NCBI GenBank assembly: GCA_015232575.1
Contig: JADFZL010000009.1
Span: forward strand, 1-64,000
Reading direction: 5' to 3'
DNA length: 64,000 nt
Origin: Candidatus Rifleibacteriota bacterium
GTDB taxonomy: Bacteria > Muiribacteriota > Ozemobacteria > Ozemobacterales > Ozemobacteraceae
The notes beneath the pieces were generated by a model that was not told the origin of the DNA, did not search any database, and worked only from the letters and a program-made list of their open reading frames with translations. Position 1 is the first letter of the stretch; each line of letters starts with the position of its first letter. A program made the translations under genes and the position numbers. Positions 7,416 to 16,444 of this stretch are shown one piece after another.

Positions 7416-9866
7416 ATGAAACTGAAGAATATCCTGTTCGCCCTGTTGGTTTTCTGCTTTCTCTTGATGCCGGTTTGGGCAGATCAACCGGCGGCTTCGC
7501 TGCTGACGCCCGACCATGCCGAGTATGTAATCGTAACACCGTTGCGGTATGCTGCGATCTTTCAACAATTGGCCGACTGGAAAACTGCCAAAGGCGTGCC
7601 TGCAAAGGTCATGACCCTGGAAGACATCCAGCGCCTTTATAAAGATGCAGCTGGCGACAAGGCAGCCAAGATCAGGACTTTTCTGAAAGATGCCTGGCGC
7701 ACCTGGAATACCCGGTGGGTTTTGTTGGGCGGCGATACCGCCGACAAGGACGGGGCGATGATTCCAGCTCGTTATATCAAGTCGTCGTTTTCGATGGGCG
7801 AGAACATCCCCAGCGATTTGTATTACGCCAATTTCGACGGCACCTGGGACGGCAACAACAATGGCATTTACGGGGAAGTAGAGGATAACTGCAATCTGGC
7901 TCCAGAAATCTACCTGGGCCGCGCTTCGGTTGATTCAGCGGAAGAAGCTTCGACCTTTGTCGAGAAGGTATTGAAGTATGAAATGGACCCGCCCCCCAAC
8001 TGGGCTAAGAAAGTTTTGCTGATTGGCGGTAATCTGAACTGCATGACCAAAGGTCAGAACGATATCGATATCATGGGCCGGGAGTGTTTCAATAATTTTT
8101 CCCAGACCAAAATGACAGAAGAGAATGGCGCAAAGGCAGAAGACATCAGGGACGCGATGACCAAGACCAGCCCGCATTTCGTCTATGTCACGGCGCACGG
8201 CGATCCAGATGGGTTCATGGCTGGCGGGATCTTCAAGCTTGAGTATGCCGATCAGCTCGCCAACTCGTTTCCCTTCATCTATGCGGCGATGTCGTGCAAC
8301 ACCAACTATTTCGACACAGATTGTCTATCAGAGCATTTCCTAACGGCCCCCAAGGGCGGTGCGGTCGCCTACTGGGCCTGTAGCCGCTTCGGGTGGTTTC
8401 AAGCCGGCAACGAGGGATATTACGGCTCGATACTGATGATCAAGGATTTTTTCAATCTGCTGATCAAGGACCCGAAGGACGTTTCAAATCATCTCGGGGA
8501 AGCTGTGACCCGGGCCAGGATGCGATATATTCCAGAAGCCAGCAAGGGTGAATGCTCGTATCGCTGGCTGATATTCGGCATGAACCTGCTGGGCGACCCG
8601 GAGATGCCCGTCTGGACGGATGAACCGGCCTCGCTCGCAGCTGATGTCGATATCGACAAGAGTGGCACCACGGCGACAATCAGAGTCACCTCGAAAGGCA
8701 CGCCGGTTGCCAATGCTCAAGCCTGCGTCACCTTCGCCGACGAGAAATCGCTGCGTCTGGTGGTCACGGCCTGGAACCGGATTCCCAAGGAAATTAAGGT
8801 CGATCACACAGGTATTCCAGGCTTGTACAGTACTGGGAAAACTGATGCCAGCGGTAAGTGTAGTCTGTCGCTCAAAGGTAGCAAGAAGCTGATTGCGGCG
8901 AAAATCAATTCGCTGGTTTCGCTCAATCGCTCGCTGCGCGATATTGCCGCTTACATGCAGAAGATCCGGAGCAACAGCCGGGTGTTCGAAAAATTGACCC
9001 ATGACTATCAGTATCAGCAGCACGTTCTCGACCGCACCCGCCGTGAAGTCCGGGCCTACCTGGGCAACCTGATGGAAGCGCAACAATATGCGGCAATCGA
9101 AGAGACGCTCCTGACTATTGAAACCAGGGCCAAGGCGGCCCCGGACTGCCTCGAACAGTTCCGATTCGTGTTGAAGGCGGTCACCGACAAGATGCGTTTC
9201 AACCTGGCACAGATGCAGCAGGACGAGAGCAGCGCGCAGTTGCGCATTCTCAACAAGGCTCTGGAAATCGGCGGCAACCTGAATGCAGCCGATGGCAGCA
9301 AGCCTGAAAAACCGACCCCGATGCCCGCCAAGTCAACCGGGCAATTGTCGGTCACTACCGAGCCGGCAGGGGCGCAGGTCTATCTCAACAATGTGCCGAA
9401 AGGGGAAACGCCCTGCACCATCGCCAATCTGGCATTCGGCGTTTACACGCTGAAGATCCATGCCCAGGGGCAAGCCGCCATCAGCAAGAAGATTCAGATC
9501 AAAGACGGAAAGATGGTACGAGAGCATTTTGCGCTCCAATCCAATTGCAGCCTTTCCGGGCAGGTGGTTCTCGAAAACGGCAAGCCCTGCGCCGAATGCC
9601 GGATTGTGGTTTACTACCGGGATTCACAGACGAACAAGAAAACGATCCTCGGCGAGGGTACCGCAGATGCAAAGGGACATTTCCAATATCTTGGCATGCC
9701 CAAAAGGGACCTCAATCTGGAGATCAGAAAAGCCGGCTATACCGTGTATTGGAAGCAATTCCGTTACTCGGACAGGGATCAGGGTTACCATCGCCATGTC
9801 ACCGTGAAACTGGTCCCCTGGAATGATGCGCCGGGACAGGCCTCTCAGACCACCAGGCTGCAATGA
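7416..9866 (+). CDS. Secreted C25 (gingipain-type) cysteine peptidase with PEGA domain
   Basis: Start chosen at the ATG at 7416, which has GGGAGGAAG just upstream; an earlier TTG lies inside that site. A Sec signal peptide ends at PVWA (about residue 24). The caspase-like peptidase domain spans about residues 35-400, with YVTAHGD holding the likely catalytic His and AAMSCNTNYF the likely catalytic Cys. A beta-sandwich follows, then a helical stretch. Near residues 650-715 is a PEGA domain (GQLSVTTEPAGAQVYLNN), and then a carboxypeptidase-regulatory-like fold. C25 enzymes are exported and cut proteins after Arg or Lys; specificity here is not readable. There is no clear sorting domain at the C-terminus. 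The gene is visibly more GC-rich than its surroundings, which suggests transfer. Confidence 0.85.
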   Translation: MKLKNILFALLVFCFLLMPVWADQPAASLLTPDHAEYVIVTPLRYAAIFQQLADWKTAKGVPAKVMTLEDIQRLYKDAAGDKAAKIRTFLKDAWRTWNTRWVLLGGDTADKDGAMIPARYIKSSFSMGENIPSDLYYANFDGTWDGNNNGIYGEVEDNCNLAPEIYLGRASVDSAEEASTFVEKVLKYEMDPPPNWAKKVLLIGGNLNCMTKGQNDIDIMGRECFNNFSQTKMTEENGAKAEDIRDAMTKTSPHFVYVTAHGDPDGFMAGGIFKLEYADQLANSFPFIYAAMSCNTNYFDTDCLSEHFLTAPKGGAVAYWACSRFGWFQAGNEGYYGSILMIKDFFNLLIKDPKDVSNHLGEAVTRARMRYIPEASKGECSYRWLIFGMNLLGDPEMPVWTDEPASLAADVDIDKSGTTATIRVTSKGTPVANAQACVTFADEKSLRLVVTAWNRIPKEIKVDHTGIPGLYSTGKTDASGKCSLSLKGSKKLIAAKINSLVSLNRSLRDIAAYMQKIRSNSRVFEKLTHDYQYQQHVLDRTRREVRAYLGNLMEAQQYAAIEETLLTIETRAKAAPDCLEQFRFVLKAVTDKMRFNLAQMQQDESSAQLRILNKALEIGGNLNAADGSKPEKPTPMPAKSTGQLSVTTEPAGAQVYLNNVPKGETPCTIANLAFGVYTLKIHAQGQAAISKKIQIKDGKMVREHFALQSNCSLSGQVVLENGKPCAECRIVVYYRDSQTNKKTILGEGTADAKGHFQYLGMPKRDLNLEIRKAGYTVYWKQFRYSDRDQGYHRHVTVKLVPWNDAPGQASQTTRLQ

Positions 9867-9974
9867 CATTGCAAAGTCAGGCCTTTGGGGAGCAATGGAA
9901 CGCAAAACCCGGTTAAGGAATCTGAATCCTGAAAATCGTATAAAGCATACACTTTAAGCCAAAAATAGAACTCC

Positions 9975-10007
9975 AAAAGCACGGTTTGATTGAAAAACCG
10001 TGCTTTT
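9975..10007 (+). terminator. Rho-independent terminator after the C25 peptidase
   Basis: AAAAGCACGGTTT (9975-9987) pairs with AAACCGTGCTTTT (9995-10007), a perfect 13-base stem with a 7-base loop and a T-run at the 3' side. Confidence 0.88.
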
Positions 10008-10040
10008 ATTCTTGCTTTTTAACTAATCAAAGTTTTCGAT

Positions 10041-10298
10041 ACAATCCTAAAAAGTCCGTCCGAAGCTTAATACCAAGATCCCAACTTTTATCACAACTAA
10101 CTTTCAGCGCAGTCCTGACCTGAAACAATTATTAGTCCACACTTTAAACAATTAAGCCCCGATCACGCGTTCTTTCATTACGGAATCCAAAATGATGCAA
10201 AAAAATACACTTTTAAGCTCTGAAAACTCCTATTCTAGACGGCTAAAACAGCCACAGAAAAAGAATCTCTCTGGTCAGACACCACCATCCCACCGAAT
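10041..10298. repeat. Flanking repeat A (diverged direct copy of repeat B)
   Basis: Shares many blocks in the same order with 15761-16022: ATCCCAA.TTTTATCACAA, AACAATTAAG, GATCACGCG against AATCACGCG, CCAAAATGATGC, and a GAGAG/GTC.GAC block near the right end. It sits just left of a group of minus-strand genes, as repeat B does for the RidA gene. Confidence 0.65.
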
Positions 10299-10388
10299 TA
10301 AGTGCGATGTCCACAGTTTTTAAGTTCCTTTGCTGATCGATGTTTTTGGCTTAAATTAGCGCTTATGCGGATTAGCCGCCGCTCGCTG

Positions 10389-11219
10389 TTAAGAGCCTGT
10401 TTTTCTATCTGTTCTTAAGGCTTCAGTTGCTTTAACAGAAGCCTTAATTGCATCTGTGACTTCCATAAGTTGTAAATATGCTTCAACCACTTCATTGGAT
10501 TTTATTTTATCCGATTGCCCATGCGCAATTAAATTGCGTATCGGCATTACCTTTTGAACAACCACATCCCATTCAGGAGGAGTTTTAGTCAGCAATTTAT
10601 ATTCTTCCCACATTTGCCTTGCCGCTCGTGGGCGCGTATCTGGTTTAGGAGAAATACTCTTAAGAGTCATTTCTAAAGCCCGTTCAAATTCAATAAACAG
10701 CCGCAATAACTCCATTTCATCATTTTGAGCGGCAAATAATATCTTTTCAGTAGGTTTGTTTCTTTTAGAATCATCACCCAACATTGGGCTAATATCCGTC
10801 TTAAATAAAGTGCTAAATACAGCTAATGCGGCAGTTCTTGCTCCTTCTAAAACATGCATTTCTGGAACCATGCCATTTCCAGAATGATACAACTCGTTGC
10901 GTAAAGAGTGATACCAAACTATTTCTTCAATCAAGAATTGGATTTCTAAATCATTGGCTTCAACATATCTATCAAGCCACTCTATTTTAGTATGATAATT
11001 CCGAGTTGCTTTTTCTACATCTTCGCTACGCAGTCCAACACCGCCACGAAGTTTAGGATGCAGTTTTATAAAAACATCTATTCAAACTTCGATTGCATTA
11101 TCAAATCCGATTAAGGCTATTCGACGGTCTGTATCCCCGGCATCTTTTAAGTGTCCGTCTGCATGTCTAATAAGTTCAAATGGGCCTCGCGCCCATGGTA
11201 CTAAATCATTCTTGCTCAT
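10389..11219 (-). pseudogene. HEPN-like protein with a premature TGA codon
   Basis: An ATG at 11219 with AAAGGTGAG upstream opens a frame of 276 codons ending at 10389. It is interrupted only by TGA at codon 46 (11082-11084), where the context NAIEV-stop-IDVF suggests a lost Trp. Downstream translation might restart at TTG 10934 (181 residues). Two R-x4-H motifs are present (RNELYH and RNLIAH). This motif marks HEPN-superfamily proteins, often RNases of defence or toxin systems. The fold call is inference. It is the first gene of cargo block 1. Single-base decay or a sequencing error cannot be told apart here. Confidence 0.55.
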
Positions 11220-11253
11220 TTGCAAAACTCACCTTTATTTGGAAGAGGCAACA

Positions 11254-11354
11254 CGGAGTTGAGCAGTGCCCCGAAGGGGCATCTGTCTCGAACTCCTTGT
11301 TCATCACGAGCTTGTGCGAGGGGTGACAAGGAGGACGAGATCTGCTCAACTCCG
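11254..11354. repeat. Long imperfect inverted repeat (about 100 bases)
   Basis: Outer arms CGGAGTTGAGCAG (11254-11266) and CTGCTCAACTCCG (11342-11354) are perfectly complementary. Inner arms CTCGAACTCCTTGT (11287-11300) and ACAAGGAGGACGAG (11326-11339) match at 12 of 14. An extra small hairpin GCCCC-GAA-GGGGC sits in the left arm. The whole can fold into one long branched stem directly upstream of the HEPN-like gene. Confidence 0.75.
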
Positions 11355-11466
11355 GTTGGCATTAACCCTGGCTTGAAAAAATTTCCCGTGAAAAAAACCA
11401 TCCCCCGGGCAGGTGTCCCTCTACAGCTCATCCTGAACGAGATCAGTTGTCTATTTACATCAAAAT

Positions 11467-12471
11467 CTATTTTCCAACGCCGAAATGAGTTTGAAGGAAT
11501 TTCTGGAAACGTATCCCGTTTGGCCGAAGGGTTCCGTCCGATTCGATGAGTCCCCTGGCTTCAGCGAAGGCGTTTATGTCTGTGGAAAACCAGACGGCAA
11601 GCGGGACTTTTTCCTGGACGATCACATTCATCAAGGTTTCCACTTCGGCCGGGTCGGTGCTTTTCTGCTGTCCCAACTCATTCAAAATGACCGGAAGATC
11701 GGTGGATTGCCTCATGAATGCAATAGCTTCCTTCAATAAGAACGCGTTGGGAATATACCAGTGGAAATTTACGAAATCAATTCCGGTAGTTTTATAACCG
11801 GCGAGAAGAGTCCGACCTCGGGCAATCTGACTTTTGGCCAGGGGGGTGTTGAGAGCCTTTCGATATTTTCTCTCGTCGAGGGCTTGTTTGAGAATTTCCT
11901 CCGCCTTCATGACGTTGCCTTCCTCGCGATACTTTTCGGCCATAAGCAGTGCTACCAGACGACACACCAGTCCCCCATTCGTGCACTTGACTCCATGCTG
12001 GCGGGCCACATCAACTGCCGCTTTCAGTTGCTTCAGATAGTCCTCGGGGGAACCTGAATAAAATAGCTGTTGTGAATTTTCCTCGTTTTCGATGGCAAGA
12101 ACTTCCGGATGATATTTTTCCAGAATCTGTCCCAGTGTTTTCTTGTATTCTGCAATATTGGCTGGCGGGGTGCATGGTTTTCCAGGCCCTTTGCCATTGC
12201 GAACCGTCAAAACTAATTTTAAACCCGCTTTCAGAGCCGCTTCGCACTCTTCGTTCCGCCCGTTCCAGGTCTCGGTAAAAATGGCGACACCGGGGCGATA
12301 GAGGGTGACACCGAGATTTCGGGCAATTTCCAAACGTTTCTCTACCCCCACTCCGGAAATCATGATTCCAAAGGGATTTTCCATAGGTTCCGTGGAGAAC
12401 AACCCGCTCACACTCAAAAAAAAGGAACAGAGAAAAAACAAAACCGGAATACCTGGACAACTTTTTTTCAT
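11467..12471 (-). CDS. Exported glycosidase-like TIM-barrel protein
   Basis: 334 residues. A Sec signal peptide covers about residues 1-26. The rest reads as an alpha/beta barrel of the clan-A glycoside hydrolase type: IENEEN near residue 126 is a plausible acid/base Glu, and VILNELGQ near residue 260 a plausible nucleophile Glu, each at the end of a strand. HWYIP lies between them. The exact GH family cannot be named from sequence alone. The neighbouring secreted esterase suggests polysaccharide or plant-polymer breakdown, but the genes are 140 bases apart and the link is inference. Confidence 0.6.
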   Translation of the reverse strand: MKKSCPGIPVLFFLCSFFLSVSGLFSTEPMENPFGIMISGVGVEKRLEIARNLGVTLYRPGVAIFTETWNGRNEECEAALKAGLKLVLTVRNGKGPGKPCTPPANIAEYKKTLGQILEKYHPEVLAIENEENSQQLFYSGSPEDYLKQLKAAVDVARQHGVKCTNGGLVCRLVALLMAEKYREEGNVMKAEEILKQALDERKYRKALNTPLAKSQIARGRTLLAGYKTTGIDFVNFHWYIPNAFLLKEAIAFMRQSTDLPVILNELGQQKSTDPAEVETLMNVIVQEKVPLAVWFSTDINAFAEARGLIESDGTLRPNGIRFQKFLQTHFGVGK

Positions 12472-12612
12472 AGGTTTCCCAACTCCTTACATGTGCATCT
12501 TACCAAGGTATTTGGCGAATTTCAAAACTTTTCTTCGCCCACCAACAAATTCCTTTTCCAGCCTCTTCGATAATATTTGAGCCCTTCCTTTTCTTTTTCC
12601 TCTTTTTTTTGC

Positions 12613-13530
12613 TCAAGGGATACTATATTTTTGGAAGAACTCCCAGATCAGTTTCGTTGCATTAATTTGACGAGTTGTAATCATCCTGGGCATCAAGGAG
12701 CCTGGCCAGCTGTGCCCTTTTTTTTCAATCGTAAAAAGTATGACATCGGCCTGGCCGGCCCACTTTTCACCCATAACCTCACCTTGTTTAAAGAAAACCC
12801 CTGAATTGGGAGAGCAATTATTTTTCTGCGCCCACCAGATCACCCATTGCCGGATGTCGGGCAAATCACCTCTGCCCTGAATTGGGACTATTCGATCGGA
12901 AGTTCCGTGAAAAGACATGACCGGGACTGGTCGAGTTGGCTTGAACATTTGGTAATCATAATACGCTCCAGCGACCGGTGCTATTGCTGCAAACGTTTCA
13001 GCCATTTCACCTGCAAGCATGTTCGTCATCCCTCCACCGTTGGAGATGCCGGTCGCGTAAACTTTTTTAAAATCATAATTCAGGGCTTTTTCATTATCGA
13101 GAATAGCACGGACAAAAGCTAATTCAGAAGACCTATCTTCGGTTCTTCGAGTTGCCCAATGTTGCGCCCCCCTTCGGTTTTTCCGCCCCTCCGGGTAGAT
13201 TACGATAAATCCGCATTCGTCAGCCAAAGTTGACATTTCTGAAACCTTCTCTTGATCTTCTGCGGAAGACCCAAGGCCGTGAAAATTCAGAACAAGCGGA
13301 AGTCTTGATACTGAAGCTTTCGAAGAAGGCTGATGAATTCGATATGACCGAGTTTCACCATTTACAATTACTGATTTCAGAGAGGTTCCGGACACAACCG
13401 ACTCGGAATTTGTGTTCGCCTGGTTTCCCACACGCAGCGAGCGCAAAGGCTGGCGCCCAAGAAGCCCATCGGGGTGAACGAAAAGCACAATAGAAAGAAG
13501 AAGCGGCAAGTATTGGTATTGAAATATCAT
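12613..13530 (-). CDS. Secreted CE1/LpqC-type esterase (PHB depolymerase or feruloyl esterase family)
   Basis: 305 residues with an N-terminal signal sequence. The alpha/beta-hydrolase core is clear: oxyanion loop NFHGLGSS, nucleophile elbow GISNGGG (Ser), acid in HGTSDRIVP and His in GHSWPG. These are the hallmarks of the LpqC/polyhydroxybutyrate depolymerase group, which also contains feruloyl and acetylxylan esterases. Its start overlaps the stop of the upstream membrane-protein gene by four bases (ATGA), so the two are translationally coupled. Substrate unknown. Confidence 0.85.
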   Translation of the reverse strand: MIFQYQYLPLLLSIVLFVHPDGLLGRQPLRSLRVGNQANTNSESVVSGTSLKSVIVNGETRSYRIHQPSSKASVSRLPLVLNFHGLGSSAEDQEKVSEMSTLADECGFIVIYPEGRKNRRGAQHWATRRTEDRSSELAFVRAILDNEKALNYDFKKVYATGISNGGGMTNMLAGEMAETFAAIAPVAGAYYDYQMFKPTRPVPVMSFHGTSDRIVPIQGRGDLPDIRQWVIWWAQKNNCSPNSGVFFKQGEVMGEKWAGQADVILFTIEKKGHSWPGSLMPRMITTRQINATKLIWEFFQKYSIP

Positions 13531-13931
13531 TTCTCGCCTTCCTGCCTATTGCGTGAAATGCTGCGAACCTCTGTTTTCCTCTCTGAGAGACGTCTCACAA
13601 GCGCTGTGTAAACGCGAGAAGCTAGAAACCGCGGTATTCCGTTCTGGGATGCTATGAGGTCAATTGCAATGTCACCAGTTTCCTGATTTATTAGCACCTT
13701 GGCCAGGTCTTCCTGAGTGTGCGCCTGCTCAATGGCGCGAATCACCATTCGGATTTTATACGCAAGAAGAAGCGGACCAACAATACCCCAGTATTCAAAG
13801 ATCCAGAACATCTCCATTGTGATAAGAATTGCGTATTGCTCCCTGGGAGCCTCAAATAATAACTGGTATGTACCGAAAGGCACGAGGGTGAACAATCCGA
13901 AAACCCAAAGCGCAATGGCCTTCACGAACAT
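13527..13931 (-). CDS. Small membrane protein, unknown
   Basis: 134 residues. Two hydrophobic segments (about residues 4-26 and 38-58) are followed by a charged cytoplasmic tail with a helical region and an Arg-rich end. The family is not recognised. It overlaps the esterase gene by four bases and follows the propeller gene by about 36 bases, so it is the middle gene of a three-gene transcription unit. Confidence 0.7.
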   Translation of the reverse strand: MFVKAIALWVFGLFTLVPFGTYQLLFEAPREQYAILITMEMFWIFEYWGIVGPLLLAYKIRMVIRAIEQAHTQEDLAKVLINQETGDIAIDLIASQNGIPRFLASRVYTALVRRLSERKTEVRSISRNRQEGEK

Positions 13932-13967
13932 AGCATTGGCCTAAACTCATTTTCTTCATTTCTGGAT

Positions 13968-15119
13968 TCATTTTTCATCGAAGCTGAGAATGTATATCCC
14001 GAAATCGTTCGCTTTGTGTAGATAGACTCCAAAAACAATTTTGGTTCCCTCCTGATGCCAGGAAAGTTTGGTAATTTGGCTATTGTGGCCTAAATAGGCT
14101 CTATTTCCTGGATCGTTAAAAAAAGTTAGTTTCTCAAGGTTTTTGCCATCATAATCCATTAAGCAAAGGTCAGTTTTATAACCAAATTCGGGGAACCAAC
14201 CAATAAAAGTTCCTGACATGAAGGCAATATCTTTGCCACTCGGGGAATAGAGGGCCATTTCATCATGGATATTCTCGGAATTCGTGAGATTGGTTAAAAC
14301 ATTGGTTTTAAGGTCGAAAGTGAAAATATCAAGAATTACCTGTGTTTTTCCCGGGGTGATCGCTGCCGAAAAAATAATTTTACTCCCATCCGGCGAGAAC
14401 CCATGAGGTTCATAATAACCCCGGCCCCCCGGTTCGAAAGATTTAATATTTTCCAGTCTTGGGCCACTTGAGGTGACTACAAAGTCAGCAATCATTATCC
14501 TCCAGAACCCAAATTCTTTACCTTTCTTGAATATAGCTCGTTTTTCTTTTAAATACCTTTGACTCCAAATGAGTTTCTTTCCGTCGGTTGAAAATCTTGG
14601 ATATTGAAGGGAAGTGTCCATCGGAAGTTTGGTTAACCGTGTGAAGTTGTTTCCTTTTAAATTTATAACCCAGAAATCGTGGTTGTCTCCAATCCCTGGA
14701 ATCGTTTTAAATCCATGGTCGCCGTTTTCGTTTTCGCTACTAATCAACAAGAATTCTCCCCCTGGGTGAAATGTGGCTTTACCTTTATGTTTTCCACGGA
14801 TCTCCTGGGGGACATCATCTTTGGTAATACAGTGCTGATTACTACCATCAAGGTTCATAAGGAAAACTTCAAAACAATTGTCCATTTGTTTATTAAAAGC
14901 AATGTAACGCCCGTCAAAAGACAGATCGGGAGAAGTGCCATCAGCCAACCTTTTAATAGTATTTACTTTTAATTTGGCTGTGCATTCTTGATTGATTTGA
15001 AAAAAGAGAAAAAGGAGAAAAACAAAAAAAAGAATAGGGTATCTAGAATTTCCAATGCTTCTCAAAATGGCAACACCGCCTTTCTTCGGTTTGGAAATTT
15101 TGGCTGACGCTGAGCTCAT
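13968..15119 (-). CDS. TolB-like beta-propeller protein, membrane-anchored or exported
   Basis: 383 residues. After a basic N-terminus comes a hydrophobic segment (about residues 28-45), then six or so WD40-like/TolB repeats with the usual SFDGRYIAF, RFSTDGKKLIW, GFSPDGSKIIF and YSPSGKDIAF motifs. Such domains act as protein-interaction platforms outside the cytoplasm. It is not the Tol-Pal TolB gene: there are no tol/pal neighbours and the N-terminal TolB domain is missing. It is the first gene of the 15119-12613 unit. Confidence 0.78.
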   Translation of the reverse strand: MSSASAKISKPKKGGVAILRSIGNSRYPILFFVFLLFLFFQINQECTAKLKVNTIKRLADGTSPDLSFDGRYIAFNKQMDNCFEVFLMNLDGSNQHCITKDDVPQEIRGKHKGKATFHPGGEFLLISSENENGDHGFKTIPGIGDNHDFWVINLKGNNFTRLTKLPMDTSLQYPRFSTDGKKLIWSQRYLKEKRAIFKKGKEFGFWRIMIADFVVTSSGPRLENIKSFEPGGRGYYEPHGFSPDGSKIIFSAAITPGKTQVILDIFTFDLKTNVLTNLTNSENIHDEMALYSPSGKDIAFMSGTFIGWFPEFGYKTDLCLMDYDGKNLEKLTFFNDPGNRAYLGHNSQITKLSWHQEGTKIVFGVYLHKANDFGIYILSFDEK

Positions 15120-15260
15120 CGGCGCGGTTCTGCGCCCGTTTCATGGATTGGTGGCCGGTCGTAATCCCTCAATTGAAAATCTCCACCATGAAAAACATTC
15201 CATCTCTTGATCACGTATCCAACCTCTCTGTCCTAAAACTATTAAAAACGATTAACCACC

Positions 15261-15440
15261 AATCCCTTGCCAGCAATCCATCCCTTCAATAAACATCCCA
15301 TCTACTGATAGCGGATTTTCCCCGATTGTGCAACCATCCCCACGAGAAAACACCAATCCCTTGATCGCGTATCCAGGCCCCTTTTGACAAAAACAAATTC
15401 CGTCCGACTCCGCTACCAATCCTCCGCCGCGAGGAATAAT
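15261..15440. repeat. Flanking repeat C (copy of repeat D)
   Basis: Aligns with 16631-16805. Shared blocks: ATCCCTTGCCA, CATCCCATC/TCTCCCATC followed by TGATAGC-GATTTTC, CGATTGTGCAACCAT, GATC-CG-ATCCA, and GTCC-ACT-CGCTAC-AAT-CTCCGC. Units within it look like a degenerate tandem repeat (CCATC..TTGATC..GTATCCA). Confidence 0.7.
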
Positions 15441-15760
15441 CATCCGCTTGCCGGAGTCATCCCCTCAGCCTATAACGAAACGATCTCTCCATCCAACTTG
15501 GGGCGGGTGGGACAACGCGGAGCTAAGCCGCTTGCCGGCTTCAGCGACAGGTTGGCGGGACTTTTGACTAAAATCCAATACATGCAACTTCAAGAAATCA
15601 ATATCCAAAAGCTCGGTGTAATACCCTTGCCCGAGTATTAATCCAAATATATTGTACAAAACAAACGCTTTTGTCCAAGATAAAAAAATCCGCCAAACAA
15701 AGGGAAAATCAACCTCCGAAAGCATTCAAAATAATCATAAAGATTTTCAGTTTATGATGT

Positions 15761-16022
15761 AATCTTATAAAAGGTTCAACCCGAGTTTAATTCCACCATC
15801 CCAATTCTTATCACAATAAACTAATATGGCTACCTCCCTGGTTTGAAATAATGACTAATCCAAACTCTTAACAATTAAGTGTGATGTCCTCCCTCAATCA
15901 CGCGATTTTTCTTAGGGAACCCAAAATGATGCTGAAATTACCTCTGTAAGCCTCAATAATATCCATTTTTGGCAAATTGATCAGCATTGAAAAGAATTCT
16001 CTCGGGTCCGACCCCACCGCGC
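15761..16022. repeat. Flanking repeat B (copy of repeat A)
   Basis: Diverged direct copy of 10041-10298, with blocks in the same order: CATCCCAATTCTTATCACAATAA, AACAATTAAG, AATCACGCG, CCAAAATGATGC and a terminal GTCCGACCCCACC. It ends just before the stop codon of the RidA-like gene. Confidence 0.65.
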
Positions 16023-16027
16023 ATTAA

Positions 16028-16444
16028 TCATTTCTCCTCGGGAACAACCGCGATGGCATCAATCTCCATTAAGAATTCTGGATTTGCTAATCCGGCAACA
16101 AAATTCATCGTAATTAATGGGGGATTAACCAACCCGCCTAATACTTTTTGGAAAACTTCAAATCCTTCTCTTGGGGATTGTCCTTGAACAACATAAACAT
16201 TCCATTTAATAAGGTTTTCAAACTTTGCTCCTCCCGCTTCAAGGGCAATTTGGAGATTTGCTAAAATTTGCTCGGCTTGACCCTTTATATCTCCTTTTGC
16301 AATAATATTTCCGGAGGAATCAACCGAATTTTGTCCGCCAATATAAACTGTTTTTGTTGAACCAGAAATTACAGCAACCTGAGAAAATGCCGTGTTTTTA
16401 ATTAATTTTTCCGGATTCAAAAATTGAACAAACCCTTTTTTCAT
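16028..16444 (-). CDS. RidA/YjgF-family protein, probable non-deaminase type
   Basis: 138 residues, the normal size for the RidA (UK114) family, which forms trimers. Family features: VYIGGQNSVDSSG, a QAEQILANLQIALEAGGA helix, and the C-terminal MEIDAIAVVPEE. Classical RidA enzymes release ammonia from reactive enamines and use an Arg in the segment before the last strands (PARS-type). Here that segment is NPPLITMNFVAGL, without Arg, so the classical deaminase activity is doubtful. It is the only gene of cargo block 2 and stands alone. Confidence 0.85.
   Translation of the reverse strand: MKKGFVQFLNPEKLIKNTAFSQVAVISGSTKTVYIGGQNSVDSSGNIIAKGDIKGQAEQILANLQIALEAGGAKFENLIKWNVYVVQGQSPREGFEVFQKVLGGLVNPPLITMNFVAGLANPEFLMEIDAIAVVPEEK

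Larger units (their letters stand above)
9867..10388. other. Intergenic: terminator plus flanking repeat A
   Basis: Holds the terminator at 9975 and repeat A (10041-10298). No gene seen. The last 90 bases contain a short GC hairpin (GCGGATTAGCCGC). Confidence 0.6.
15120..16027. other. Intergenic: flanking repeats C and B
   Basis: About 900 bases without a supportable gene. It contains repeat C (15261-15440), right of cargo block 1, and repeat B (15761-16022), left of cargo block 2. Open frames here follow the repeat composition and do not look like proteins. Confidence 0.6.

Noticed and set aside
6849..11084. TGA read as an amino acid (recoding) at 6849 and 11082
   Set aside because: Many intact genes in the window end in TGA, and the two cases are in decayed or horizontally acquired genes, so nonsense mutation or sequencing error is simpler.
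11254..11354. Integron attC site
   Set aside because: GTTGAGC and GCTCAAC are present, but their order on the strand is opposite to an attC site (which starts RYYYAAC and ends GTTRRRY). No integron integrase is seen.
13968..15119. True TolB of the Tol-Pal system
   Set aside because: No tolQ, tolR, tolA or pal nearby, and only the repeat part matches.
15252..15725. Open frames of 63-86 codons in the intergenic repeats
   Set aside because: They lie inside repeat C and the spacer between C and B, lack ribosome binding sites, and the matching stretch in repeat D is broken by stops.
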